Shown: positions 1 through 7,754 of the stretch, piece after piece
How the letters are laid out: every line of letters begins with the position of its first letter
How positions within the stretch are numbered: position 1 is the stretch's first letter
NCBI GenBank assembly: GCA_002338255.1
Contig: DDHX01000048.1
Coordinates: 3,720-16,326, forward strand
Direction of reading: 5' to 3'
DNA length: 12,607 bases
DNA from: Ruminococcaceae bacterium UBA1865
GTDB lineage: Bacteria; Bacillota; Clostridia; Oscillospirales; Acutalibacteraceae
The notes under the pieces: generated by a model
Databases searched by the model: none
What the model saw: only the letters and a program-made list of their open reading frames with translations
What the model was told of the DNA's origin: nothing
Translations under genes and position numbers: made by a program

Positions 1-25
1 TTTAATGGATTTTAGTATAAAATAT

Positions 26-42
26 TGTTATATAGTATAACA
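26..42. promoter_or_regulatory. Perfect 7-bp inverted repeat, operator-like
   Basis: TGTTATA and TATAACA flank a 3-nt centre (TAG), giving a 17-nt near-symmetric site in an AT-rich stretch. It lies beyond the terminator of the leftmost gene, so it more likely serves a gene off the left edge. The short dyad looks like a repressor operator, for example of the GntR type, but no family can be assigned from the site alone. AT-rich dyads also arise by chance. Confidence 0.35.
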
Positions 43-71
43 CATCAACCCATAAACATCAATTTAAACGA

Positions 72-103
72 ACAAGGCCTGCAAGTTATCTTACAGGCCT
101 TGT
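72..103 (-). terminator. Hairpin terminator after the lipoprotein gene
   Basis: A perfect 10-bp inverted repeat (ACAAGGCCTG / CAGGCCTTGT) can be lengthened by three more pairs across a C-A mismatch, leaving a 4-nt loop. It starts a few bases beyond the stop codon of the minus-strand lipoprotein gene. The T-run that follows on the minus strand is short (TTT, then AAATT), so this is a strong stem with a weak U-tract. It is the likely end of that transcript. Confidence 0.65.
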
Positions 104-109
104 CCAATA

Positions 110-1681
110 TTATTTATAACTGAGATAAATGGTAATTCCTCTGTCCGCTGGGTCACTGATATATTTCATCTTGCCCAAATCAATTTGATTTACCATTCCG
201 CTTTCACTGTTAACCGCATTGATGTAAGAAACAATTTTATAGGGCGAACTTGAAACCAACCCGCTCAAAATCTGGTCAAAATCCGCGCTTTCATCCACAT
301 AAAACGAGAAGGAATCTTTTTTGGCCTTGGCCGCCGCCGACAAAGCGGTGATTACCGCGCTGTCATTGGTACCGTTCAAATCGCTGATTGGAATTCCCTT
401 TGCTTTAAAATAGTTGGCCTCCGTTGCGGTACAGCTTGGAAGAGCCAAGTTGCATTGCGCCGCGCTGCCGTCCGTCCCGTCAATCTGGGCAGCGGTGAGC
501 GTTGAGGCACTCGGGAAAATCGAATGGGTTTGGGTGACAACCGAATCCGTCAGGTTAAAGAAGTTGTAAACGGGAACATCGCTGTCACCCCACGTTGTGT
601 CAAGATGATACCAGTTTCCGTTAATATTCATCAGGTTCCACATGTGATTGACTCCGTCGCTTTGTCCGGTGATCAGCATGGATTGCAGGCCGGCATAGCT
701 TGAAAGGAGCTGCATGGCTCTGGAGTAGCCCTCGCACACCGCCTTGCCGTCAACCAGTGCGCCGTAAGCCGCGAACGGCTTCCACAGGCTGGTATCTGTC
801 AATGCACTGTAATCATAAACACAGGTTTTCGCCAAATATTGAAACAAATACAGCTCACGATCAAGCTCACTCAGCCCCGCCGGCATCGCTGTTACAGCCG
901 CATCCACCTTTTGGTTTAACTGCTGAATCATCGAATTGCACTCGCTCTGCGGAACGACCGAATAAAGCTGAACATAAGTTTCGCTGTCACTGTAACCGTA
1001 GGAATAAACATTCGCAAGCCAAAAAACCTGCGGATTGTCATTGATAAACGCAAGCAAAGCCAAACGCAATTCGGCCTCGGTAAGATGTGAACCGGCAACC
1101 GTGATTCTCTCCGTCGGGTAATATCCCTGTGAAGTCGGAGCAGCCGACACCTTGTATACGCTTTGAAGAATCTGACTGTAAAGGCTGCGGCTGACCGCGT
1201 CGCTTAAGTAATTGTAGCCGCCCCGCTGGTTAATATGTGTGTACCCCTGCTTAACCGGCGCCGTGCTTTTCGTAACGCTGAGGCGAACCGTATTTTGGGT
1301 TGACTGGTCGGCGGCGATCTTCTTGACCGCCTTATTTCCGGTCTCCACCTTTGTGGCAGGCGTTTTTTTGACTACTTCGCTTTTTACTAACTTTGCGGCG
1401 GCTGCCGTAGAAGCTTTCGCGGCGGAGCTAACCTGCGCACTTGCAGCACTGGACGCCGTACTGGATGCGGTACTCGACACCGTCCCGGAACTTTGCTTTT
1501 CCCCTGTGGATGAAGCCGGTTGAGAAGCCGTGCTGCTCTGTGCCGACGAAACTTGTGACTGTGAGGAAACCGCTGGTGTCACATTTTGCCCACAGCCCGC
1601 AAGCGGCAGCGTTAGCATGATTGCCGCCAAAGCCCCTGCAATGAAGGATTTAAAACGCTTCGTGTGTAAAATGTAAATCAT
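110..1681 (-). CDS. Transglutaminase-like domain lipoprotein
   Basis: The product is a 523-residue predicted cell-surface lipoprotein. The ATG at 1681 is chosen because GGAGGT (1691-1696) sits 9 nt upstream and because it gives a proper lipoprotein signal: KR at residues 8-9, a hydrophobic stretch at 13-26 and the lipobox LAGC with Cys30. An upstream in-frame ATG at 1777 would add 32 residues and lacks this logic. Residues 31 to about 130 are a Ser/Ala/Thr-rich linker, probably a wall spacer. The C-terminal half holds a transglutaminase/protease-like core with a plausible triad: Cys316 in KAVCEGYS, His346 in NHMWNL and Asp361 in LDTTWGD. In this superfamily the core may cleave or cross-link peptides or sugars; the substrate is unknown. 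A further region of about 100 residues follows the core. The gene stands alone between two hairpins and looks GC-richer than the exporter genes beside it. Confidence 0.85.
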   Translation of the reverse strand: MIYILHTKRFKSFIAGALAAIMLTLPLAGCGQNVTPAVSSQSQVSSAQSSTASQPASSTGEKQSSGTVSSTASSTASSAASAQVSSAAKASTAAAAKLVKSEVVKKTPATKVETGNKAVKKIAADQSTQNTVRLSVTKSTAPVKQGYTHINQRGGYNYLSDAVSRSLYSQILQSVYKVSAAPTSQGYYPTERITVAGSHLTEAELRLALLAFINDNPQVFWLANVYSYGYSDSETYVQLYSVVPQSECNSMIQQLNQKVDAAVTAMPAGLSELDRELYLFQYLAKTCVYDYSALTDTSLWKPFAAYGALVDGKAVCEGYSRAMQLLSSYAGLQSMLITGQSDGVNHMWNLMNINGNWYHLDTTWGDSDVPVYNFFNLTDSVVTQTHSIFPSASTLTAAQIDGTDGSAAQCNLALPSCTATEANYFKAKGIPISDLNGTNDSAVITALSAAAKAKKDSFSFYVDESADFDQILSGLVSSSPYKIVSYINAVNSESGMVNQIDLGKMKYISDPADRGITIYLSYK

Positions 1682-1779
1682 TTCCTGTTCACCTCCGACA
1701 AAATATAGCTTCATCATAGCACTGCAATGTGACTTATTTGTGAAGAAATGAAAAATTAGCAGAAAAAACGATGGCATAA

Positions 1780-1819
1780 AGGAACCCCGATCTATGATTT
1801 CTCAAGGGTTGGGGTTCCT
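1780..1819 (-). terminator. Hairpin between exporter operon and lipoprotein gene
   Basis: AGGAACCCC (1780-1788) pairs with GGGGTTCCT (1811-1819), a 9-bp GC-rich stem with a 22-nt loop, about 70 nt past the stop of the minus-strand ABC permease gene. On the minus strand the stem is followed by TTTAT, and a T6 run comes about 10 nt later, so the U-tract is imperfect. Position and stem strength suggest it ends the exporter transcript and insulates the lipoprotein gene. Confidence 0.5.
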
Positions 1820-1887
1820 CCGGACTAAAATCCGTCGTATTGTTCCGTGCGGTGAATTAAACACCGCGCTTTTTCGATGATATGAGC

Positions 1888-4800
1888 TTACTCTGCACTC
1901 TTTAGGGATTCTATCATGTCTATCTTATCGAATTTTTGATACATGGCCAAATTGACAACAACAGAAAACAGAACGGTAAGCAGAATGGAATACACAAAGT
2001 AAATTGGATTAAGTGTCTTTAAAAACATCAATACATTTGTCTCCGCTGTATTGAGTACGAAGCTGTTCAGCAGAATTCCTACCCCGATTCCTGCCAGACT
2101 CCCTATTACGGTTAATATCATATTTTCTTTGTAAACATAAGAAGCAAGTTCATTGTTATAGAAGCCTAACAGCTTGATTGTGGCCAATTCCCTTTTCCGC
2201 TCGCTGATATTAATGTTTGTAAGATTATAGATGACAACAAATGCGAGGACTCCCGCGGATATGATTAAGATCAATACGACTGAATTGATACTGTCCATAC
2301 TCTTGTTATAATCAATATACGTATTGTTTCTGTAACTTACAGAGCCCACATCGCTGATGCCTGTCAGTGTTTTCGACATGGCGTCCTCCGTACTTTCCGA
2401 AGTGCTTTTCAGCAGTCCGTAAAATTCATTGTACTCTAAATTTTCGCCCGTTATCTCCTGATAGTATTGAGGGCTCATGTAAATATAATGCTGTAAATAG
2501 TGCTCCGTTACGGCGGAAATCTTTGCTTTGACCACTTTATTGTTGATGGTGATTTCAACCGTGTCCCCTGTTTTTTTATTGATCAAATTAGAAAGCTTTT
2601 CGGTGATGATGATACCGCTGTCCCCAAGCGCCAGCTGCTTACCATTCATGGTAAGGTCGATATACTGATTCAGTTCGTCCTTGTTTTCCGGAACTGTGAT
2701 ATAAACATCCTGGCTGCCTGAATTCTTATCCTTTACCGTTCCATTCTTGGAATAGGCAAACAGCATGGAACTCACGTTGTTCGTACCCATAACCTTATCC
2801 CTGATGCTATTCTGTTGATCGACATTCATGGGTTTATTCAAAACAGTCTGTATGTCATATTTATAAATTTTATTAAATTGGGCTTGCATCGCGCCGATTA
2901 CGCCCTCTTTTAAGCCAAACCCCGTGATCAATAAGCCGGTACAGGCAGCAATCCCGATTACCGTCATGAAAAGCCTTTGTTTGTATCTGAATATATTTCT
3001 CGCGGTGACTTTTTTTGTAAAGCTTAATCTCTTCCAGATAAAGGTTGCCCTTTCCAGTAGAATCGTTTTCCCGGATTTTGGCGGCTTTGGCCTCATTAAA
3101 GAAGCCGGTGCCTCCCTTAACTCCTCTGCCGCGGCTGCCATTGCGGCTACGGTAGTGAATAACACAGCAATCAGCGAAGCCTGCACCGCAAGTTGAAAAT
3201 GAAACGGCGTCACTGAATTTGGAATCGTGTAAAGCGATGCATAAGCATTCATAATCAGCGTTGGGAACAGTTTAAATGCAAACAATACAGCGATTAAGCT
3301 TCCGGTAAGACTTGCCGCAAGGGAATAAATCAGATAATGGGATACGATGGCTGTTCTGGAATATCCCAAAGCTTTTAAAGTGCCGATTTCCGTTCTGTTT
3401 TCCTGAACGAGCCTTGTCATGGTTGTGAGGCTGACCAGTGCTGCCACCAAAAAGAATATCAACGGAAACGCCTTGCCTATATTACCCATTCGTTCGCTGT
3501 CCTGCCGATAGGTTTCGTATCCCACATTGGCGGACCTTCCGAGTACATACCAACTTGGCTCTTTAACATCTTTCAGCTTTGCCTTGTTTTTCTGAATTTC
3601 TGTCTCTCCGTCTTTTATCTCGGAATTTGCCTTTTGTTCTTCAGACGTTAATTTTTGGGTATTCTGATCAATTTCTTTTTGCCCCTGTGTAAGCTTAACT
3701 TTTGCATCGTTCAGCTTTTTCAAACCGTCCTGTTTGGCTTTATTGAGTTGAACTTCCGAATCAGCTAATTTTGTCCTGTTGAGCACTATCTGCGATTCCG
3801 CATTAACAAAATTGCTGTTTAAGGTTTCTATATCAAAAAAAGTATTGATTTGTGACAGGGTGCCGTGCATTTTCAATGAATTGTACATGCTGTCAAAATC
3901 TTTTCCCTTAATGTCATTTTCATAGAGCTGGTTGAGGGACTGATACTGAGCGGTATACATTGGATTCTTAGGATCGGAATCAAGCTGCTTTTTTGCCTGA
4001 ACCACCTTTTCGCTGATTGCAGATGAAATATTGCCCGCTGCCTGCTGTTTCCCTAAATCAAGCTTTTTCTGGCTGTCATCAAGCTGCTTTTTCCCGTCCG
4101 CTATTTGTTTTTTACCGTCTGCCATCTTTCTATTATATAGGGACTGATTATTTTTAAGTTCCGCTTGCCCTTGCGTTATTTTGTTCTGCGCATCATCAAG
4201 CTGTTTATAACCATCGGAAAATTTGTTTGCAGCCTCTTTTTTTGCGCTGTTTAATTTATCTTCCGCTTCCTTTATTTTATTTTGAGCAGTGTTGAAAACC
4301 TCATCATATCTTACTTTGCTTCGGGCGATTCCAAGATTTTTAAAATTCTCTTCCATCCCCGCAATGGTTTTTTTATAATCCGCGTTATTTAAAAGGCTGT
4401 CTTTCGATTCATTCTGATTCGTTTTTACATAAATTTCAGTATAAACGTCACTTTTAAATACCTCGGGCAGAATATAGGCAAATCCCTTCACGGTTCCATT
4501 GCCCAATGGGCTGAGCTGCCGCTGGACGGACAAATACAGCGGGGACTGTGCTGAACCGACAATTTTAAACTTACTGTTTTTCAGGTCGTCTTCAATCTTG
4601 CTGTCTTTACCGGATTTAAACTCTATTTCATCGCCTATTTTCAGCTGATTGGCTTTCAGAAATCTTTCCTCAACTACAACTTCATCATCGCTTTTCGCGA
4701 TTCGGCCTTCCACGATTTTCATGGTATTGATCCCATTTTCAGCCGGAATGGAATTGATATTCAGAACCAATGCGTGTTCATTTTTCTCATAAACAGCATC

Positions 4801-5073
4801 GATTGAAAAAGCGCCTTCCGCCATGGATACGCCGGATTGCTTCTTCACCTCGGATAAATCATTCTTTGTGAGCCCCAATGTAGACATCAGCTTAAAGTCC
4901 ATAAAGTTGTGTTGTGCAAGATAGGTATCTCCCGAGCTTTCCATATCGGGGCTGGTGGCTCTGACGCCGGCATAGAAGGCTACCCCGACCGCAATAATGA
5001 CTACAATTGACAAAAATCTTGATATCGTCTTTTTAATATCTCTGAACAGATTTTTTAAGAATGTCTTCTTCAT
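1888..5073 (-). CDS. ABC transporter permease, two FtsX domains with long coiled-coil insert
   Basis: This 1061-residue membrane component probably works with the ATPase encoded just upstream. Eight membrane spans are visible in a 4+4 duplicated plan: about residues 17-35, 532-554, 574-601, 625-648, then 699-721, 929-954, 982-1007 and 1022-1045. Each half carries the FtsX-type signature after a span (NRTEIGTLKALGY and RKRELATIKLLGF). The first extracytoplasmic region (about 40-530) is very large. It contains two heptad-rich, Lys/Gln/Asp-rich segments (about 257-347 and 422-502) that should form an antiparallel coiled-coil hairpin. The ATG at 5073 lies 2 nt after the ATPase stop, so translation is probably coupled. 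A GTG at 5082 is possible, but it has no better ribosome site and would overlap the ATPase end. The family includes MacB/LolCE/BceB-like mechanotransmission exporters of peptides, lipids or lipoproteins. The substrate cannot be read from the sequence. Confidence 0.9.
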   Translation of the reverse strand: MKKTFLKNLFRDIKKTISRFLSIVVIIAVGVAFYAGVRATSPDMESSGDTYLAQHNFMDFKLMSTLGLTKNDLSEVKKQSGVSMAEGAFSIDAVYEKNEHALVLNINSIPAENGINTMKIVEGRIAKSDDEVVVEERFLKANQLKIGDEIEFKSGKDSKIEDDLKNSKFKIVGSAQSPLYLSVQRQLSPLGNGTVKGFAYILPEVFKSDVYTEIYVKTNQNESKDSLLNNADYKKTIAGMEENFKNLGIARSKVRYDEVFNTAQNKIKEAEDKLNSAKKEAANKFSDGYKQLDDAQNKITQGQAELKNNQSLYNRKMADGKKQIADGKKQLDDSQKKLDLGKQQAAGNISSAISEKVVQAKKQLDSDPKNPMYTAQYQSLNQLYENDIKGKDFDSMYNSLKMHGTLSQINTFFDIETLNSNFVNAESQIVLNRTKLADSEVQLNKAKQDGLKKLNDAKVKLTQGQKEIDQNTQKLTSEEQKANSEIKDGETEIQKNKAKLKDVKEPSWYVLGRSANVGYETYRQDSERMGNIGKAFPLIFFLVAALVSLTTMTRLVQENRTEIGTLKALGYSRTAIVSHYLIYSLAASLTGSLIAVLFAFKLFPTLIMNAYASLYTIPNSVTPFHFQLAVQASLIAVLFTTVAAMAAAAEELREAPASLMRPKPPKSGKTILLERATFIWKRLSFTKKVTARNIFRYKQRLFMTVIGIAACTGLLITGFGLKEGVIGAMQAQFNKIYKYDIQTVLNKPMNVDQQNSIRDKVMGTNNVSSMLFAYSKNGTVKDKNSGSQDVYITVPENKDELNQYIDLTMNGKQLALGDSGIIITEKLSNLINKKTGDTVEITINNKVVKAKISAVTEHYLQHYIYMSPQYYQEITGENLEYNEFYGLLKSTSESTEDAMSKTLTGISDVGSVSYRNNTYIDYNKSMDSINSVVLILIISAGVLAFVVIYNLTNINISERKRELATIKLLGFYNNELASYVYKENMILTVIGSLAGIGVGILLNSFVLNTAETNVLMFLKTLNPIYFVYSILLTVLFSVVVNLAMYQKFDKIDMIESLKSAE

Positions 5074-5075
5074 TT

Positions 5076-5780
5076 TTACCACTCTATGCTTTCTATTGAC
5101 ACAGGATTCGGGTTCTTCCTGACACTTTCAATTTTGCCGTTTTTAACAATGATGATTTTATCGGCGATTGGCGTTATTGCAGAATTATGAGTAATTACCA
5201 CCACCGTCATATTATATTGCCTTGATGTATCGGATAAGAGCTTCAATATCGCTTTTCCGGTATTGTAGTCCAGCGCCCCTGTCGGCTCATCGCAAAGAAG
5301 CAACTTGGGATTTTTTGCCAGAGCCCTCGCTATGGAAACCCTCTGCTGTTCTCCGCCGGAAAGCTGCGAAGGGAAATTGTACATCCTGTCTTGCAGCCCG
5401 ACATCTTTTAGTACTTCTTCAGGATTCATTGGATTTTTACATATTTCAACTGCAAGTTCAACATTTTCAATCGCATTTAAGTTTTGAACCAGATTATAAA
5501 ATTGAAATACAAAGCCGATTTCTTCACGCCTGTATTTTGTGAGCATTTTTTTATTGTATTTACTAACCTCATTCCCATCGACAAAAATGTCGCCATCAGT
5601 TACTGCATCCATGCCCCCGAGCAGGTTTAGGATTGTGGTTTTTCCTGCACCGCTTGCACCAACCACTACCACAAACTCGCCCTTTTCTATAGTGAAAGAA
5701 ACGTCATCAACCGCTTTAATGATGACTTCTCCCGTTTTGTAGTACTTTTCAACATTGTTTAATTCTATGAAACTCTTCAT
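5076..5780 (-). CDS. ABC transporter ATP-binding protein (MacB/LolD/BceA-like)
   Basis: This 234-residue cytoplasmic ATPase should power the adjacent FtsX-type permease. All nucleotide-binding motifs are intact: Walker [10 protein letters not shown] (41-49), Q-loop Gln93 in FQF, signature LSGGEQQR (140-147), Walker B LLLCDEP (160-166), the D-loop in GALD and switch His198 in ITHN. Length and sequence match the single-domain MacB/LolD/BceA (3.A.1.122/134-type) group. The ATG at 5780 has AGGAG at 5792-5796, with an 11-nt spacer that is slightly long. The gene lies between the TetR gene (76-nt gap holding a palindrome that matches the one at the tetR promoter) and the permease (2-nt gap). This supports one TetR-controlled operon. 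Confidence 0.93.
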   Translation of the reverse strand: MKSFIELNNVEKYYKTGEVIIKAVDDVSFTIEKGEFVVVVGASGAGKTTILNLLGGMDAVTDGDIFVDGNEVSKYNKKMLTKYRREEIGFVFQFYNLVQNLNAIENVELAVEICKNPMNPEEVLKDVGLQDRMYNFPSQLSGGEQQRVSIARALAKNPKLLLCDEPTGALDYNTGKAILKLLSDTSRQYNMTVVVITHNSAITPIADKIIIVKNGKIESVRKNPNPVSIESIEW

Positions 5781-5816
5781 CTGACTGTTTTCTCCTATTC
5801 ATTGTGAACCCACGTT

Positions 5817-5826
5817 CTCTTTTGAG
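5817..5826. promoter_or_regulatory. Putative TetR operator upstream of the ABC genes
   Basis: CTCTTTTGAG is a palindrome (CTC / GAG arms) inside CGTTCTCTTTTGAGTT (5813-5828). That block repeats, with a one-base insertion, the sequence over the tetR promoter at 6471-6487. It lies 36 nt upstream of the ATPase start, and an A7/T4 tract borders it on the promoter-distal side. No good -35/-10 pair is evident here, so it could act on a weak promoter or as a roadblock within a tetR-led transcript. Assigning it to the neighbouring TetR is inference from the repetition. Confidence 0.5.
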
Positions 5827-5844
5827 TTAAAATTTTTTTCTGTT

Positions 5845-5870
5845 GCAAGGAACTGATTATAACTCCTTGC
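5845..5870 (-). repeat. Inverted repeat straddling the tetR stop codon
   Basis: GCAAGGA (5845-5851) and TCCTTGC (5864-5870) form a 7-bp stem with a 12-nt loop. The loop contains the TAA stop of the TetR gene (5857-5859). The minus strand beyond it is A-rich rather than T-rich, so this is not a normal terminator. It could attenuate or stabilise the tetR-ABC transcript, or it may be incidental. Confidence 0.35.
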
Positions 5871-6459
5871 TGTCCAGCTTATCCACAATATCCGTAAAAA
5901 GAATATCGATGATATTAAGAATGAGCTTGCGCACTTCTGCGCTGTCTTCTTTTTCTCTTAATATAATAGAAATACTCTCTACAAGGTTATAGGAAATAAG
6001 ATATATTATGAAATTATCGTTCAGCGTTTTATGCTGCACCGACAGCTCATACTTCATTTTTTCTGAAACAATTCCCGTAATAAAATCAACAAATATTGTT
6101 TTACAGTCTTCATACTTGGAGCCTTCGCTTTTGTTCAGTAAAACTGTTAATTCAACGCTGTTTTCTTTAAATATTTCCATTATCTTTTCCATTAGATTGT
6201 AAAAAATATTTTCTGCTTTTTCATTTAATTCCACTTGGTTGAATTGATCCATATAATTCATCAATTTATGATAAACCGATCCAATCAGGTTTTCATACAA
6301 ATCATCTTTGCTGTCGAAATATTTATAAAAGTTACCCACTGATGTCGCGGAGTTTTTAGCAATGCTCCTGATTGAAGCCCCTTTGTATCCCTTTTGTTTA
6401 AATTCTTTCAAGGCTTCTTCTGCTATTTTTTGTTTTACGTTATCTTTTAAATATTGCAT
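5857..6459 (-). CDS. TetR/AcrR-family transcriptional regulator
   Basis: This 200-residue protein has a classical TetR N-terminus: helix 1 at about 5-22, a helix-turn-helix around 28-47 (ASIRSIAKNSATSVGNFYKYF) and the conserved FxSKDDLY continuation. The remainder (about 60-200) is an all-helical ligand and dimerisation domain with no recognisable ligand signature. Such proteins repress neighbouring promoters and release DNA when they bind a small molecule, often one exported by the linked pump. The ATG at 6459 has a G-rich GGGGGT about 8 nt upstream. The gene precedes the ABC ATPase and permease in the same direction. Its own promoter at 6484-6512 overlaps a palindrome repeated in front of the ATPase gene, so autorepression plus control of the exporter is likely. 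Confidence 0.88.
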   Translation of the reverse strand: MQYLKDNVKQKIAEEALKEFKQKGYKGASIRSIAKNSATSVGNFYKYFDSKDDLYENLIGSVYHKLMNYMDQFNQVELNEKAENIFYNLMEKIMEIFKENSVELTVLLNKSEGSKYEDCKTIFVDFITGIVSEKMKYELSVQHKTLNDNFIIYLISYNLVESISIILREKEDSAEVRKLILNIIDILFTDIVDKLDSKEL

Positions 6460-6474
6460 TAGAAAACCCCCGTT

Positions 6475-6485
6475 CTCTTTTAGAG
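6475..6485. promoter_or_regulatory. Putative TetR operator over the tetR promoter
   Basis: CTCTTTTAGAG has 4-bp CTCT/AGAG arms and overlaps the -10 hexamer and predicted start of the tetR promoter, a classic repression position. The surrounding CGTTCTCTTTTAGAGTT (6471-6487) recurs upstream of the ABC ATPase gene with a single-base deletion. Assigning it to TetR rests on the repetition and location. Confidence 0.55.
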
Positions 6486-6512
6486 TTTACATTAGATTTC
6501 ACTCCTTGTCAA
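6484..6512 (-). promoter_or_regulatory. Sigma-A-type promoter of the tetR-ABC operon
   Basis: On the minus strand there is a perfect -35 TTGACA (6507-6512), a 17-nt spacer and a -10 TAAACT (6484-6489). The predicted start falls near 6477, inside the palindrome at 6475-6485 and about 18 nt before the tetR ATG. The perfect -35 and ideal spacing suggest a strong promoter that needs repression. Confidence 0.75.
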
Positions 6513-6563
6513 TCAAAATCTATCGTTATTGAATGATTCACTTTGCTTTTCATGTTCAGAAAC

Positions 6564-6592
6564 TGCAAAAATTCAGAGAATTATGATATAAT
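6564..6592 (+). promoter_or_regulatory. Extended -10 promoter for msrAB
   Basis: TATAAT at 6587-6592 is a perfect -10 and is preceded by TG plus one base (extended -10). The best -35 at 17 nt spacing is the poor TGCAAA (6564-6569), as is usual for extended -10 promoters. It faces msrAB and would give a leader of about 100 nt. The tetR promoter diverges about 50 nt away. Confidence 0.55.
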
Positions 6593-6697
6593 AAAATAAA
6601 GCAATCTATAAAATTCTAAAAGATAATGGAAATATCGTTACAGCATTATCGATTGATAGAATGTAAATAATATACAAAAATGATAGGGTGGTGTCTT

Positions 6698-7648
6698 ATG
6701 ACTGAAATTTATTTGGCAGGCGGATGTTTTTGGGGAATGGAGAAATACATCGCATCAATTCAGGGCGTTCAATCCACACAGGTGGGTTACGCGAATGGCA
6801 GGACTGTGAATCCAACGTATGAGGAGGTTTGCCACAATAATACCGGGCACGCCGAAACAGTGCGTGTGGTATATGACCCGGCGATTGTACCGCTTGACTT
6901 TTTACTGCAAATATACTACGAAGCGATTGACCCGGTCTCAGTCAACCGACAGGGCGGAGACACCGGCACGCAATACCGCACCGGTATTTACTATGTCAGT
7001 GAAGAGGACCGTCCGGTGATTCAGCAATCCATTGCGCAGTTGCAAAAGCGCTATGAGAAACCGATTGCCATTGAAGTGAAACCATTGGAAAACTTTAGCG
7101 CTGCGGAAAATTATCATCAAGACTATCTTGATAAAAACCCGGGCGGCTACTGCCACATTGGCAAGGATAAGTTCAAAAAAGCAGCGGAGGCTGTCATCAA
7201 TCCGGTTAAATACCCAACGCCGGATTCTGAAAATCTGCGCCGGAATTTGACCCAGACGCAGTATGAAGTGACGCAGAACAGCGCCACCGAACCGCCGTTT
7301 CAAAATGAGTTTTGGGAGTCTTTCCAGTCTGGCATTTATGTGGATGTTACGACGGGCGAACCGCTTTTTGCCTCCACCGACAAATTCGAGTCGGGCTGTG
7401 GCTGGCCAAGCTTTTCAAAGCCAATCGACCCTAACGTTGTTCGTGAAAGAACGGACGCAACCCATGGAATGTTGCGCAGCGAGGTACGAAGCCGCGTTGG
7501 GAACGCACATCTTGGGCATGTGTTTGACGACGGCCCAAAGGAATCGGGCGGCCTGCGGTACTGCATCAACAGTGCATCCCTCCGATTTGTACCCAAGGAA
7601 AACATGGAACAGGAAGGATACGGCTATTTACTGAAATTTGTAAAGTAG
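6698..7648 (+). CDS. msrAB: Bifunctional peptide methionine sulfoxide reductase MsrA-MsrB
   Basis: This 316-residue cytoplasmic fusion reduces both methionine-S-sulfoxide (MsrA) and methionine-R-sulfoxide (MsrB) in oxidised proteins. The MsrA half (about 1-160) has the GGCFWG motif with catalytic Cys10 and a C-terminal YCHIG with a likely resolving Cys152. The MsrB half (about 190-316) has GCGWPSF (Cys234), [10 protein letters not shown] and [11 protein letters not shown] with the catalytic Cys289. The first structural-zinc CxxC of many MsrB proteins is replaced by DVTT, so this looks like the zinc-less form. The ATG at 6698 is preferred because AGGGTGGTG (6685-6693) lies just upstream; an in-frame ATG at 6680 would place that site inside the gene. 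Single-gene transcript: own promoter, and a hairpin 54 nt past the stop. Confidence 0.95.
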   Translation: MTEIYLAGGCFWGMEKYIASIQGVQSTQVGYANGRTVNPTYEEVCHNNTGHAETVRVVYDPAIVPLDFLLQIYYEAIDPVSVNRQGGDTGTQYRTGIYYVSEEDRPVIQQSIAQLQKRYEKPIAIEVKPLENFSAAENYHQDYLDKNPGGYCHIGKDKFKKAAEAVINPVKYPTPDSENLRRNLTQTQYEVTQNSATEPPFQNEFWESFQSGIYVDVTTGEPLFASTDKFESGCGWPSFSKPIDPNVVRERTDATHGMLRSEVRSRVGNAHLGHVFDDGPKESGGLRYCINSASLRFVPKENMEQEGYGYLLKFVK

Positions 7649-7701
7649 CAATTACCGGAGAGAACCTCAAACCGAATTCATTGTACAGATACACGTAAAA
7701 G

Positions 7702-7750
7702 CGGATGGTCTTTTTCAACTTTTGTTGATTAGAGATCATCCGTTTTCAAT
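7702..7750. terminator. Shared terminator between msrAB and the small convergent gene
   Basis: CGGATG (7702-7707) pairs with CATCCG (7737-7742), continuing through a G-U pair and several more pairs to CAAC/GTTG around a TTTT loop, with one small internal loop. On the plus strand GTTTTCAATTTATTTAATTT follows, a good U-rich tail for ending msrAB. The small minus-strand gene at 7755-7898 runs into the same stem, with a weaker tail (CTTTTAC) on its side. Confidence 0.75.
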
Positions 7751-7754
7751 TTAT

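Noticed and set aside
1705..1732. TTGCAG/TATTTT promoter just before the lipoprotein gene
   Set aside because: The predicted transcript would start at or inside the ribosome site, leaving almost no leader; a weak chance match is more likely.
1682..1777. Longer N-terminus for the lipoprotein starting at 1777
   Set aside because: The added 32 residues would bury the lipoprotein signal, and the strong GGAGGT at 1691-1696 fits the ATG at 1681.
3550..4330. Repetitive DNA in the permease gene as a possible repeat array
   Set aside because: The repetition follows the heptad pattern of the coiled-coil codons and is not an independent DNA repeat or CRISPR array.
6616..6623. Possible third operator copy (CTAAAAGA) in the msrAB leader
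   Set aside because: Only eight bases match and there is no dyad, so it is likely chance in AT-rich DNA.
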